Both the position numbers and the translations under genes were made by a program. Positions 45,493-54,444 of a DNA stretch of 64,000 nt are shown piece by piece. The stretch comes from Paenibacillus lutrae (lineage in GTDB: Bacteria > Bacillota > Bacilli > Paenibacillales > NBRC-103111), in contig NZ_RHLK01000015.1 in NCBI RefSeq assembly GCF_009757775.1, positions 47,699 to 111,698 on the forward strand, read 5' to 3'. The notes beneath the pieces were generated by a model that worked only from the letters and a program-made list of their open reading frames with translations, had not been told where the DNA came from and made no database searches. Positions within the stretch are counted from its first letter, which is position 1, and each line of letters begins with the position of its first letter.

Positions 45493-46596
45493 TTACCGGG
45501 TTTCCGTGAATTGATGAATCCCTTCATTCTCGAACATAAGGTGGACGGTAGTTCCCTGCCCCGGAGCCGATTCAATACGAATACGGTGGCCCAGCTTCGA
45601 TACAACCTGTCTGGCTAGATACAAGCCCATTCCCGTGGATTCCGTAACGACTCCCCTCCCGTTCTCCCCTGTGAAGAACGCATCAAAAACCCGCGGCAAA
45701 TCTTCCTCCGCAATTCCCACTCCCTTGTCCTCAATGGACAATGCCGCGCCGCCCGCAAGCTGTTCGATCCGGATCGTAAGGGGCTTCGCTCCAGGCTCTT
45801 TACGGGAATATTTGATGGCATTACTGACAACTTGATGAAGGACGAAAGCCAGCCACTTTTCATCCGTTTCCACTTCAACAGACTCGGAATCCGCTTCAAT
45901 CTTCGGGAAGATGGAAGCCCGGATGCACGCTTTCTTATGCTCGTTGATCACGCGGCGCACTACTGCCGTAAGATCGACCCGGCGAGGGTGAAGATCAAGT
46001 TCGAATTTCTCGAGTCTGGCCGTGTACAGCATCATTTGAAGCCCGTAAGCGATCTTCTCATTCTCTTCCTGTATACTTGCGATGGCGTCCAGCAGATCCG
46101 GCATACAATCCGGGTCCGATTTACCAGCCGACTGTTGAGCGAGCAGATCTATAACGGAGACGGGAGTCTTTAATTGGTGGACCCATTGACTGGTAAAATG
46201 TAAATGCTGCTCCTGGGCAGCTTTGTAACTTGCCAGCGTGTTCATATACTCTCTCTGCTGCAATCGCAGCACTTCCGATACGGCCTGCTGTTCCCGGGTA
46301 ACACCCGTATGAAAAGCAGATGAATGGTCTATACCGGACGCGCCTTCCGCCAAGCGCCGGTTCAGAGCTTCGGCATATTGGCGCTGCCTGATGTACTCAT
46401 AGGCCAACGTGCCGGTAAATACCCCGGTCGCAAGCAGGAGCAAATAGAGCAGGCTGCTTGATTTAATCCACAGTCCCGATTCCAGCAGATCCAGCCAAAG
46501 GACGAGCAGCATCAGTCCGGTGGATACCAGGAATGCGCTGATATACAGCAGCCGGTCGAGTAAGAAGCTCTTCCAGGTCCATGCATGGTCATTCAT
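45493..46596 (-). CDS. BceS-type intramembrane-sensing histidine kinase
   Basis: 367 residues. Two membrane helices (about 15-35 and 43-60) with almost no external loop, so it senses through its transporter partner, as known for BceS. HisKA-like H region HFTSQWVHQLKTPVSV (about residue 135), then HATPase with HQVVSNAIKYS, EDKGVGI and GMGLYLARQVV. Start overlaps the regulator's end by 8 bases. The kinase phosphorylates the upstream regulator. Confidence 0.93.
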   Translation of the reverse strand: MNDHAWTWKSFLLDRLLYISAFLVSTGLMLLVLWLDLLESGLWIKSSSLLYLLLLATGVFTGTLAYEYIRQRQYAEALNRRLAEGASGIDHSSAFHTGVTREQQAVSEVLRLQQREYMNTLASYKAAQEQHLHFTSQWVHQLKTPVSVIDLLAQQSAGKSDPDCMPDLLDAIASIQEENEKIAYGLQMMLYTARLEKFELDLHPRRVDLTAVVRRVINEHKKACIRASIFPKIEADSESVEVETDEKWLAFVLHQVVSNAIKYSRKEPGAKPLTIRIEQLAGGAALSIEDKGVGIAEEDLPRVFDAFFTGENGRGVVTESTGMGLYLARQVVSKLGHRIRIESAPGQGTTVHLMFENEGIHQFTETR

Positions 46597-47299
46597 GATC
46601 CGGATTCCCCCACTTGGTACTCAAACGGTAACCCTGTCCGCGAACCGTCTCAATAACACCGGGCAGACCCAGCTCCTCCAGTTTGCGGCGGACGCGCGTT
46701 ACGTTCACGGTAAGCGTATTGTCATCGACGAAGTCTACATCGTCCCAGAGCGCTTCCAGCAGCTCTTCCCGGCTTACAATACTGCCGAACTTTGCTGCCA
46801 GACAGTCCAGCAGCAACGTTTCGTTCTTGGTCAATTCAACACGGTTATCGGTATACACGAGACTATTTTTGCTCCGGTCCAGCCGTAGTCCGTTTAGCTC
46901 CCATTCATCTCGCGCGGACGGTGCTTGCGCATACTCTCCGTAGGCACGGCGCAGGGCCCCTTTGATCTTAGCCAATACCACATCCAGATGAAACGGCTTC
47001 GTCAAATAATCATCCCCGCCATTTTCAATCGCCATGACCTGATCCATATCCCCCGTACGCGCCGACAGAAAAATAATCGGGACATTCGAGCACGTCCGGA
47101 TTTGTCTGCACCAGTAGAACCCGTCGAAACGGGGCAAATTGATGTCCAGCAGAATCAGATCCGGCTTCCACTGCATTCCTTCGTTCTTGATATCGTGGAA
47201 CCGCTGCGCACGGCCCACCTCATACCCGTATTTATCCAATGTTTCTTTTAAAATGCCCGCGATTTTGTCATCATCCTCGACAATAAATATACGGTACAT
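46589..47299 (-). CDS. BceR-type response regulator (OmpR family)
   Basis: 236 residues; ATG after TAGGAGGCTGAATT. Acidic pocket EDDD (8-11), phospho-Asp in LILLDINLPRFDG (about residue 53), YLTKPFH, then winged helix with VELTKNETLLLDCLAAKFG and DDNTLTVNVTRVRRKLEELG. First gene of regulator-kinase-ATPase-permease order in the leftward direction. It should bind the box upstream of the transporter pair. Confidence 0.94.
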   Translation of the reverse strand: MYRIFIVEDDDKIAGILKETLDKYGYEVGRAQRFHDIKNEGMQWKPDLILLDINLPRFDGFYWCRQIRTCSNVPIIFLSARTGDMDQVMAIENGGDDYLTKPFHLDVVLAKIKGALRRAYGEYAQAPSARDEWELNGLRLDRSKNSLVYTDNRVELTKNETLLLDCLAAKFGSIVSREELLEALWDDVDFVDDNTLTVNVTRVRRKLEELGLPGVIETVRGQGYRLSTKWGNPDHE

Positions 47300-47318
47300 A
47301 ATTCAGCCTCCTAGCAAA

Positions 47319-47352
47319 GAAGCATCCGCCAGCAAAATGCCGCAGATGCTTC
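47319..47352 (-). terminator. Weak terminator after zwf
   Basis: GAAGCATC / GATGCTTC repeat with an 18-base loop just after the zwf stop; short T-rich tail. Confidence 0.45.
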
Positions 47353-47372
47353 ATAAATCGAACAGAACTAAT

Positions 47373-48890
47373 TTAAGATTGGCTTGCCCAAGCAACTTCT
47401 CCCTCAAGCTGGCCGTTTACAGGCCACCATTTGAATCCGTCTGCCGCCAGCAGTTCATTGGCTTGAGCGGGGCCCCAAGATCCGGCAGGGTAGTGAGCAA
47501 GATCGTCCCCGCTTTCTTTCCAGGCTGCCGCAATTTGATCCACGAACTGCCACGCATGTGCGACTTCATCCCAGCGGGTGAAATACGTAGAGTCTCCGCG
47601 CAGCGCATCGAAGAGCAGACGCTCGTACGCTTCCGGCGTATTCAGACCGACCTGGCAGCTCTGGCAGAAATCCATCGCGATAGGAATGATGACCCCTTCG
47701 GAGCCAGGCTGCTTCGCATTCATCTTCAGGTAGATCCCTTCCATCGGGTTAACCCGGAACACCAGCAGGTTCGGCTGCAGCTTGTGTTTATTGGACAAGT
47801 ACACATTGTCCGGCACGTTCTTGAACTCCACGACCACTTCCGTGGATTTCACCGGCAGACGTTTGCCTGTACGGATATAGAAAGGTACGCCTGCCCAGCG
47901 GAAGTTGTCCACATAGACACGGGCAGCCAGATAAGTCTCCGTATTCGATTCCGGATTCACCTTATCTTCGCTGCGGTAAGCAGGAAGCTCCTTGCCCTTG
48001 TGGCTGCCTGCACTATACTGCCCGCGGACCACGTTGCGCTGCACTTCTTCCGCATTCACGAAAGGACGCAGCGAGCGCAGAACTTTAACCTTCTCATCGC
48101 GGATGTCCTCCGGGTGAAGACGGCTCGGCGGCTCCATTGCCATCATCGCAAGCATCTGGAGCATATGATTCTGGGCCATATCACGCAAAGCGCCGGAATG
48201 ATCGTAATATCCGCCGCGGTCTTCGACTCCGACCGTTTCGCCTAGCGTAATCTGGATGTTAGCTATGTATTTATTGTTCCACAGCGGTTCGAAGAAGGCG
48301 TTCGCGAAACGGACGATCTCAATGTTCTGAACCATTTCTTTTCCGAGATAGTGGTCAATCCGGTAAATATCCTTCTCTTCGAACACTTGACGAAGCTGCT
48401 GGTTTAGTTCGCCTGCGGATTCCAGATCATAACCGAACGGCTTCTCGATCACAAGACGGTGCCAGCCGGTTGTTTCAAGCAGGCCGCCTTCACGCAAATT
48501 GTAAGACACGTTACCGAACAGTTCGGGAGCAAGCGCCAGATAGAACAGACGGTTTCCGCCGGTTTGGAACTTGCTGTCCAGCTCGTTAGTCAGTGTGTTC
48601 AGTTCCCGGAACCCGTCCACATTATTGATATCGAGCGGCAAATATTCGAAATGTTCGGCAAACTTAGCCCAGTCCTCGTTGTCTTCCACATTATAGCGGG
48701 CGAATTCGTTGATCGAATGCCGCACATCTTCACGAAATTGTTCATTCGTCCGTGGACGCCGGGCAAGTCCGATCACAGCAAAGTTTTCTTTCAGCTTACC
48801 CTCGCGATATAAACTGTAAAACGCAGGGAAAAGTTTTCTCTTTGCCAAGTCTCCTGTAGCTCCGAAAATCAGAAAAACAGCACCATTCAT
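47373..48890 (-). CDS. zwf: Glucose-6-phosphate 1-dehydrogenase
   Basis: 505 residues. Start ATG 48890 gives MNGAVFLIFGATGDLAKRK, whose GATGDLA is the NADP-binding fingerprint. Substrate-binding/catalytic motif RIDHYLGKEMVQN near residue 183 contains the conserved Asp-His and Lys. Catalyses the first step of the oxidative pentose phosphate route, making NADPH. The region upstream extends the frame to 48992, but without RBS or conserved sequence. Sits alone between the Bce-type cluster and small unknown genes. Confidence 0.96.
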   Translation of the reverse strand: MNGAVFLIFGATGDLAKRKLFPAFYSLYREGKLKENFAVIGLARRPRTNEQFREDVRHSINEFARYNVEDNEDWAKFAEHFEYLPLDINNVDGFRELNTLTNELDSKFQTGGNRLFYLALAPELFGNVSYNLREGGLLETTGWHRLVIEKPFGYDLESAGELNQQLRQVFEEKDIYRIDHYLGKEMVQNIEIVRFANAFFEPLWNNKYIANIQITLGETVGVEDRGGYYDHSGALRDMAQNHMLQMLAMMAMEPPSRLHPEDIRDEKVKVLRSLRPFVNAEEVQRNVVRGQYSAGSHKGKELPAYRSEDKVNPESNTETYLAARVYVDNFRWAGVPFYIRTGKRLPVKSTEVVVEFKNVPDNVYLSNKHKLQPNLLVFRVNPMEGIYLKMNAKQPGSEGVIIPIAMDFCQSCQVGLNTPEAYERLLFDALRGDSTYFTRWDEVAHAWQFVDQIAAAWKESGDDLAHYPAGSWGPAQANELLAADGFKWWPVNGQLEGEVAWASQS

Positions 48891-49042
48891 TGTCGCATCA
48901 TTCTTTCTCTGAGGTTTTAGATTAGCATAAGCATACCGAAATTGCCTTTGGGATTCAACTATTTTTCCATAACCGGGCATATGTCCAGTCATTATATGCC
49001 TTTATGCCATAGCCTATAGCAATAAAGTTTCCTTGGAGGTGC

Positions 49043-49387
49043 ATGACCGTGCAGCGGATTTTCCCTGTTAACGAGCAGCAGTTAAAGCCCCACATCGGCC
49101 ATCCTGTTCTGGTCTATCTTAGAGACGGGGGCGAAATTTTTGGAGTGTTTACCCGAATGAAGGACGGCTATCTTATCTTAAATGAAGACCCTTCTCAGTA
49201 TGTCCCTGCTGCCAATAAAAACAAGAATTTCAAAATTGCAGGCAAAACCGTCAAAGCCAAATTAAAACAAAACGCATCCGCAAACGTTGAGGAGCAGAAA
49301 ACAAGCGCAGCAGCCGGAACCCATACCGGTTATGCCCCGCTCGTTCTTAACCAGGATATGATATTCGCCCTGTTCATACTTTCTTAA
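49043..49387 (+). CDS. Hypothetical protein with Sm-like N-terminal segment
   Basis: 114 residues; ATG 49043 after TTGGAGGTGC. Residues 13-45 (LKPHIGHPVLVYLRDGGEIF then GVFTRMKDGYLILNED) read like the first strands of an Sm-type barrel: length, alternating hydrophobics and a GxF/V pattern. The middle is Lys/Ala-rich (residues 55-85), and the end is hydrophobic (LVLNQDMIFALFILS). Divergent from zwf; terminator follows. Family not recognised; the Sm idea is weak. Confidence 0.7.
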   Translation: MTVQRIFPVNEQQLKPHIGHPVLVYLRDGGEIFGVFTRMKDGYLILNEDPSQYVPAANKNKNFKIAGKTVKAKLKQNASANVEEQKTSAAAGTHTGYAPLVLNQDMIFALFILS

Positions 49388-49431
49388 ATCCCTTAACGAT
49401 CGGGGCCATTAATCATTCATTACCTTAACTG

Positions 49432-49460
49432 ACCAGGGCGGATCGTCCTGGTTTATTTAT
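49432..49460. terminator. Terminator between two convergent genes
   Basis: ACCAGG/CCTGGT stem with T-rich tail (TTTATTTATT) after the 114-aa gene. Confidence 0.55.
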
Positions 49461-49498
49461 TGCAACATTCCTGCTGGCCTTAAGAAGCCTTCATACGA

Positions 49499-49939
49499 TT
49501 AGAGCCTTTTCTGCATCAGTTGAACGCCCAGTTTCGGCAGATAACGGGTTGTTTCGTATCCTTTATTCTGATAAAAAGAAATGGCTTTCTGATTCACACG
49601 ATCCACATACAGAGAAGAAAGCCTGCATTTCTTGCTGCGGCCATACTCCTCCGCCCGCTGCATCAATAGTGTGCCCAGTCCTCTGCCATGGAACTTGCTG
49701 TCAACGGCGAGCATATCCACGAACAAGTTGGTACCCGACACCTGCAGACTAACAAAACCGGCAACTGCCTGAGCTCCAGATTCAGCGACATACGTTTTTC
49801 CCAGAGCAAACCGTTTCTGTAAATCCGGGAGCTTCACTTCCGCCTCGGGCCTGGTCAGACGGGTGAAGGGAAGAAGCTCACTTTGAGTGAGACGGACAAT
49901 CGCGGCATCGTCTTTACTTGAATTTCGCTTTCGAATCAT
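49499..49939 (-). CDS. GNAT family N-acetyltransferase
   Basis: 146 residues; ATG 49939 after GGAGGCGAT. The acetyl-CoA loop motif is in VDSKFHGRGLGTLLMQRAEE (about residue 80), with preceding strand NLFVDMLAVD and the C-terminal NQKAISFYQNKGYE motif. Transfers acetyl from CoA to an unknown amine. Single gene. Confidence 0.88.
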   Translation of the reverse strand: MIRKRNSSKDDAAIVRLTQSELLPFTRLTRPEAEVKLPDLQKRFALGKTYVAESGAQAVAGFVSLQVSGTNLFVDMLAVDSKFHGRGLGTLLMQRAEEYGRSKKCRLSSLYVDRVNQKAISFYQNKGYETTRYLPKLGVQLMQKRL

Positions 49940-50021
49940 GAAGCATCGCCTCCACCTCATGCAGATACTGCATGTTATGCGGCTTCGGCAGGTTTGCTCC
50001 GAAAATGAGTATTTAGAGGAA

Positions 50022-50240
50022 TTACTTCCTATACTTTTTAGAAATAGCCCATGTAAATAATAAACTAATTACAAGAAATGCAACGATAATACCTATCTTC
50101 ATATCTGCAGTACTCCTCCGGTCCCTGACAACCCATATTCCTGAATGTATTCCTTCATTGTAAGTCGCGGCTATCGACCACGTCAAACCAGTGGTTTCTT
50201 CCTTATAAATCTTTCTCATTTTGCTGTTCTTCGCTTTCAA
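50022..50240 (-). CDS. Possible small membrane protein
   Basis: 72-residue ORF whose last 26 residues (MKIGIIVAFLVISLLFTWAI then SKKYRK) form one membrane helix with a basic end. A GGAGGAG site lies 10 bases before that internal ATG, so the true product may be only this 26-residue peptide; the upstream part of the ORF has no RBS and reads less like protein. AT-rich. Confidence 0.4.
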   Translation of the reverse strand: MKAKNSKMRKIYKEETTGLTWSIAATYNEGIHSGIWVVRDRRSTADMKIGIIVAFLVISLLFTWAISKKYRK

Positions 50241-50342
50241 ATATTCAGAATCGTGGTAATATGAGTGATAACGGGATTTGTAACTATCTGGAAACGGTTA
50301 TGGCTATACATATAATTTCTAGGCCAAAAGGAGGTTACCCTC

Positions 50343-50801
50343 ATGTTTGTAGTGACTCCGCAATACGTCAACGATACGTACCGAAGTCATTCCAGCTTGT
50401 TCCGGATTCAAGCCATAAGGCGAATGAACGCTATGGCGCCGGCAGGACGCAGAGAAGCTTTTGCCGAGACGCTCTTTCCCCAAACCAAGAATCCGGGCAG
50501 GGCAGGCGCCCCGGCTGAAGAAGCCGAACGCGGCCGCACCCGCTCGTCCCAGCTATCACCGGGTAGCAGCACCTCTGGCTTTGTGGATTCAGGTGCTCCT
50601 GCCCTGCTCCGCAGGCTGGGTGAGACGAATGAATGGAAGAGACCCAGTGTAGCGCAGGAAGACTCTCCGGGTGAATCCTCCGAAGGATTGTACCCGGCGG
50701 AAGAGTTCCTTCCAGACATGCTGCCGCTGAAGGTCGCGCATGCTCTTAGGGCGTACCGCCCTTACTCAGGGCGCCAATCCTCTCTGGATACCGCCATGTA
50801 A
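50343..50801 (+). CDS. Hypothetical 152-residue protein, unknown family
   Basis: ATG 50343 with an AAAGGAGG RBS eight bases upstream. N-terminus MFVVTPQYVNDTYRSHSSLF, then a basic segment (FRIQAIRRMNAMAPAGRREA), a middle that is Pro/Gly/Ser/Glu-rich and probably disordered, and a C-terminal segment LPLKVAHALRAYRPYSGRQ. No Cys motif, signal or membrane helix. A strong hairpin starts right at the stop. The well-placed RBS and terminator argue for expression, but I recognise no relative. Confidence 0.55.
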   Translation: MFVVTPQYVNDTYRSHSSLFRIQAIRRMNAMAPAGRREAFAETLFPQTKNPGRAGAPAEEAERGRTRSSQLSPGSSTSGFVDSGAPALLRRLGETNEWKRPSVAQEDSPGESSEGLYPAEEFLPDMLPLKVAHALRAYRPYSGRQSSLDTAM

Positions 50802-50854
50802 ATAAAGAAAGTCCGTCCCGCTTCGATCTGGAGCGTGACGGACTTTCTTTATTT
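50800..50854. terminator. Strong bidirectional terminator
   Basis: AAATAAAGAAAGTCCGTC pairs with GACGGACTTTCTTTATTT (18 bp). Serves the 152-aa gene and the convergent liaR. Confidence 0.9.
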
Positions 50855-50944
50855 AGCTGGTCTTTGACACAAACCGATTACCAGCTAAAGACAACAAGTT
50901 AATTAATCACCCGGCCTGCAAGGGTTATCTACACAGCGGCTTGG

Positions 50945-51589
50945 TCATTCAGCCAATCCATGCTTAAACGCATAAATAGCCGCCTGTGTGCGATCCTCGA
51001 CACCCAGTTTAGCCAAGACGTTCGTGACATGGAATTTAACCGTCTTAATTCCGATAAAGAGATCGTCCGCAACTTCCTGATTGGACTTACCGGTCGCAAT
51101 AAGACGGAGTACTTCCATCTCGCGCTCAGTCAAGTCTTCATGAGGGGCAGCAGCCGGCTTCGGCTGACGAAACCGGTTCATGAGTTTGGACGCTACTTGT
51201 GATTCCAGGATCGACTGTCCTTTGCCCGCAGCTCTGATAGCCTGCGCAATCTCCGTAGCCCGGGATGTTTTGAGCAAGTAACTGAACGCTCCCGCCTCAA
51301 GCACCGGATACATTTTCTCATCATCCAAAAAGCTGGTCAGCACAATGACTTTACAGTCCGGATAGAGCTGAAGCAGCTTTCTGGTCGTTTCGATTCCGTC
51401 CATTCCCTCCATGACAAGGTCCATCAGGACTACGTCCGGTTTATATTCCTGCGCAAGGCGAATGCCCTCTTCCCCGTTGCTCGCTTCACCGACGACTTCA
51501 ATCCCGTCCTCGGTTCCCAGTACAGCTGCGAGCCCGATTCGCACCATTTCATGATCGTCTACGAGGAGCACTTTAATTAACGTTTCCAT
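50945..51589 (-). CDS. liaR: LiaR response regulator (NarL/LuxR family)
   Basis: 214 residues. Receiver: DDHE (10-13), phospho-Asp in VVLMDLVMEGMDG (about residue 54), VLTSF and Lys in YLLKTS. C-terminal LuxR-type helix-turn-helix LTEREMEVLRLIATGKSNQE with TVKFHVTNVLAKLGV. High similarity in layout to LiaR/VraR, cell-wall stress regulators. Start overlaps the liaS stop by one base. Third gene of liaFSR. Confidence 0.94.
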   Translation of the reverse strand: METLIKVLLVDDHEMVRIGLAAVLGTEDGIEVVGEASNGEEGIRLAQEYKPDVVLMDLVMEGMDGIETTRKLLQLYPDCKVIVLTSFLDDEKMYPVLEAGAFSYLLKTSRATEIAQAIRAAGKGQSILESQVASKLMNRFRQPKPAAAPHEDLTEREMEVLRLIATGKSNQEVADDLFIGIKTVKFHVTNVLAKLGVEDRTQAAIYAFKHGLAE

Positions 51590-52647
51590 TATTTGTTGTC
51601 TCCCTCCATTATAATCGGTACCCGGATTTCGATCCTTGTACCGCTGCCCGGTGCTGTCACCAGTTGAAGCGACCCCCCGATTTCGTTCACCCGCTCCCGC
51701 ATCGTCGATATGCCGTAGGAAGTCTGTTTCTCCTCATCCAGATCGAATCCGACTCCGTTATCGCGGAAGAGCAGACGGAGCCACCCCGCTTTCTGCTGCA
51801 TCCTCAATTCCAGCTTGGTTGCCTTAGAATGCCGCAGCGCATTGGACATAGCTTCCTGCACAATCCGGAACAGATGGTCTTCAATCCCCTTAGTAAGGGT
51901 GATATTCTCATCAACTTCCCACATGATTTCCATCGGAACTTTTGCCTTTAACTCTTCCAGGAGCCGGTTCAAACCTTCGGACAACTGCTTGCCTTCGAGG
52001 TGAACCGGACGCAAATGAAGCAGCAGCGCTCTCATTTCAGACTGCGCTACCGATGACATTTCTTCTATCAAATGGATCTGGCGCTGTGCGCGCTCAAAAT
52101 CTTTATCCAGCGTCCGGAGCGCAGCCGTTGCCGTCATGGAAATCGCAAAAAGCTGCTGGCTGACGGCATCGTGAAGCTCGCGGGCCAGGCGCTGTCTTTC
52201 CTCAATAATCGCGGACACTCTGGCTTTCTCCGCAAGCTGTGCGTTATTGTTGGATAGCCGCTGCAACGACGCAACCTGCTCCTCCCACTTCTTCACGACA
52301 CGGCCGAGCTGCTCGCCCAGACGGCCGATTTCATCCTCCCCCAACGGGGGCAGGGTGGAACGGGACAGGCTGCCGATTTCAAGAAGCTGCATCGTCTCCA
52401 TGAGAAGCTCCAGCCGCCGCGTCGTCCGGTTACTGTTCCAGTATCCGTAAGCGGCACCCAGCACAATGGCTCCTCCGATTAGCATAGAGCCAATTCTGAG
52501 TCCCTCTCCCCATGAAGCAATAGGCACGATAAATTTCGCGGAATAAAGCAAATAAATGACGAAAGAAAGCACCGCTAAGCATAGAACGATCGATTCTGCC
52601 ATGCTCCGCCAGATCATGTTGGTCAATCTTTTTTTGTAGCTTTCCAT
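51589..52647 (-). CDS. liaS: LiaS sensor histidine kinase
   Basis: 352 residues. Two N-terminal membrane helices (about 16-36 and 45-65) with a very short external loop, HAMP-like region (LGEDEIGRLGEQLGRVV), HisKA_3 with phospho-His in ARELHDAVSQQLFAIS (about residue 155), and ATPase with EAMSNALRHSKA and DNGVGFDLDEE. Responds to lipid II-disrupting antibiotics through LiaF. ATG after AAGGGAGATGAGCC. Confidence 0.94.
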   Translation of the reverse strand: MESYKKRLTNMIWRSMAESIVLCLAVLSFVIYLLYSAKFIVPIASWGEGLRIGSMLIGGAIVLGAAYGYWNSNRTTRRLELLMETMQLLEIGSLSRSTLPPLGEDEIGRLGEQLGRVVKKWEEQVASLQRLSNNNAQLAEKARVSAIIEERQRLARELHDAVSQQLFAISMTATAALRTLDKDFERAQRQIHLIEEMSSVAQSEMRALLLHLRPVHLEGKQLSEGLNRLLEELKAKVPMEIMWEVDENITLTKGIEDHLFRIVQEAMSNALRHSKATKLELRMQQKAGWLRLLFRDNGVGFDLDEEKQTSYGISTMRERVNEIGGSLQLVTAPGSGTRIEIRVPIIMEGDNK

Positions 52648-52719
52648 GGCTCATCTCCCTTCCGCCTAATCCAGCGGTGTACTGATTTCATTTCTCCATA
52701 TGTGAAGTACAGGTCTGAA

Positions 52720-53385
52720 TTACAACAGCCTTACGTCTACATCCCCTACGATAAAAGAAACGATTAGTTTCACCTGATTCTCTCTCGTGTCATAATTCGG
52801 AGATTGCCAGATCAGCTTGTTCATGACTCCCGATTCCTTCTGGGAAGGCGAGCTGACTTGCCCAATCGTAACCGCTGACTCAATCGAGACCCCGATTTCC
52901 TCCGGAACGATCAGCCTTACATCCCCAATGATTCCCTGGAGAACGAGCGTTGTTTCTTTTTTGTCGAGAATAGCGTATGAAAAGTCCATATGAACCTCTC
53001 CCATGACAAACCAGATGCTGCTGTCTTTAAGAACCCATGGTTCTTTGCCGGGGCGGATCGTGTCGATCAGATGCTGCCGCTGGATAAAATCATCACCCGG
53101 TTGAAATTTCCTCGAACGAATATAAAACACACCGAGTGAAATGAGGATAATGGCCAGCACCAATGAGAAATCATTGCCCAGCAGAATGACAGCCCCGATG
53201 CTCATAATAATGATACCTTTTCTCTGGGATTCATACTTGACCTTATAGAAGCCAAACAGCATGAGCACAAGCGCAATCACGACAAAAATGCCGAACCAGC
53301 GCTCTAGAATCAGGAAAATACCCACTGCAATTAACAGCAGTGCTGTATTACGATGGCGATTGTTGTTGTTTGTTTGCTGCTTCAT
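52720..53385 (-). CDS. liaF: LiaF, negative regulator of LiaRS
   Basis: 221 residues; ATG after TAGGAGGTGCCCC. Four N-terminal membrane helices (LLIAVGIFLILERWFGIFVV ... LVLAIILISLGVFYI) and a C-terminal beta-rich DUF2154 (toastrack) domain from about residue 110 (SSIWFVMGEVHMDFSYAILD ... GIIGDVRLIVPEEIGVSIES). In B. subtilis LiaF holds LiaS off until envelope stress. First gene of liaFSR; the liaIH effector genes are not adjacent here. Confidence 0.92.
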   Translation of the reverse strand: MKQQTNNNNRHRNTALLLIAVGIFLILERWFGIFVVIALVLMLFGFYKVKYESQRKGIIIMSIGAVILLGNDFSLVLAIILISLGVFYIRSRKFQPGDDFIQRQHLIDTIRPGKEPWVLKDSSIWFVMGEVHMDFSYAILDKKETTLVLQGIIGDVRLIVPEEIGVSIESAVTIGQVSSPSQKESGVMNKLIWQSPNYDTRENQVKLIVSFIVGDVDVRLL

Positions 53386-53510
53386 GGGGCACCTCCTACT
53401 TCTGCTCTGCTGGCGTTTTATTTATATCAATGTTTCTATTAAGGCTATCCGTTCAGCTTTAGCGCCTAACCTTTGGCTGGCAGGCCAATCCATAGTCTTC
53501 AGCCTTTCAT

Positions 53511-53539
53511 AGCATATCATAATCAATTAACCTCTCCAA
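53511..53539 (-). promoter_or_regulatory. Probable promoter of liaFSR
   Basis: Minus strand TTGGAG, 17 bases, TATGCT, about 125 bases before liaF. Confidence 0.5.
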
Positions 53540-53559
53540 GATAAGAAATGTATACGTTA

Positions 53560-53700
53560 ATTGTACGCCTCCTTTCCTTAACGAGACACCGTCCCCCGGC
53601 GGTATCCCACCTGGACCAAGGTCGGGGCAGATAGTCTGTGCGGCATGGCGGCCCGCGTCACCTCCCCTCCCATTAAAAGCGGAACGTATAAATTAAGGAG
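53560..53700. other. GC-rich structured island, possible ncRNA or leader
   Basis: A GC-rich block of about 110 bases in an AT-rich gap carries four small hairpins: GAGACACCG/CGGTATCCC (7 of 9), ACCT/AGGT, CAGA-TAG-TCTG and GCGG/CCGC. No ORF on either strand. It does not match riboswitch or ncRNA consensus sequences that I can recall. It lies upstream of both divergent transcripts. Confidence 0.35.
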
Positions 53701-53807
53701 TGCTTTCCGAAACTAAACCAATCACCAACAGACCCTTCGGTATACGTTTTCCCTATCTTAATCCTGTATATATCTTGTCTGTCGACCAAAGAGAGGTGTA
53801 ATTCACG

Positions 53808-54344
53808 ATGTTAATTTCATTAAAAATGTACCTTCGACCTGCCGCTCTGCTGCTCTTTGCCGCTTCATTCTGCTTCCTTGCGCCCCCGGCTGCTCTTGCG
53901 GGGAGAATGCAAGCCACGCCCGTCCATGCCGTCCCGCCGTCTGCCGGAAGTCCTACACAAGAAATCCGCGCCCAACTGTATGATGTGGATGAGCAAAAAG
54001 TCGTGCAAACCCTTTTAGTAACCGAAGAGATGCGGTCCGAAGCGCTCAAGTGGATCGGCGGTATCAAAGAAGTTGCCGTCCAGTCCAAAATCGATGCGGT
54101 CCAGGGTGTCGTCCTCAAGCTTCCGCTTGATCCTCCGCTGGCAGTGAATAACCGCTGGCTGCAGGCCAGCACCAACGAGCTTTTCCTTTTCCTGGATCCC
54201 GCCAAATTGAATGAGCCCCTGCTGCTTGTCTTTACCACTCCCGGCAAGCCCTATTTGTTTAAAACTTCCGTACAGATCAAGCCTTTTCTTGAACAAGAAC
54301 GGCTGCTTCGCTATTTGAAGCCCATCCCGTCTTCGGAATCTTGA
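53808..54344 (+). CDS. Secreted hypothetical protein, 178 aa
   Basis: ATG 53808 after GAGAGGTGTAATTCACG. Signal peptide residues 1-31 (LRPAALLLFAASFCFLAPPAALA). The mature part begins with a Pro-rich stretch, then a soluble domain with EIRAQLYDVDEQKVVQTLLV, IKEVAVQSKIDAVQGVVLKL and LLLVFTTPGKPYLFKTSVQI. No catalytic motif. Divergent from liaFSR. Family not recognised. Confidence 0.75.
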   Translation: MLISLKMYLRPAALLLFAASFCFLAPPAALAGRMQATPVHAVPPSAGSPTQEIRAQLYDVDEQKVVQTLLVTEEMRSEALKWIGGIKEVAVQSKIDAVQGVVLKLPLDPPLAVNNRWLQASTNELFLFLDPAKLNEPLLLVFTTPGKPYLFKTSVQIKPFLEQERLLRYLKPIPSSES

Positions 54345-54444
54345 CCCCTCTATTCTTCTTTTCCAGTCGATGATAAGTGCAACCCTTTTTTTCCGCCATG
54401 CGTAATAGCTTCCATAGGGTCAATAAACTGGAGAGGTGATTACC

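Noticed and set aside
53590..53650. T-box-like GGTGG...ACCGC on the minus strand upstream of liaF
   Set aside because: The T-box element does not match the consensus spacing, no specifier loop is seen, and liaF is not an amino-acid gene.
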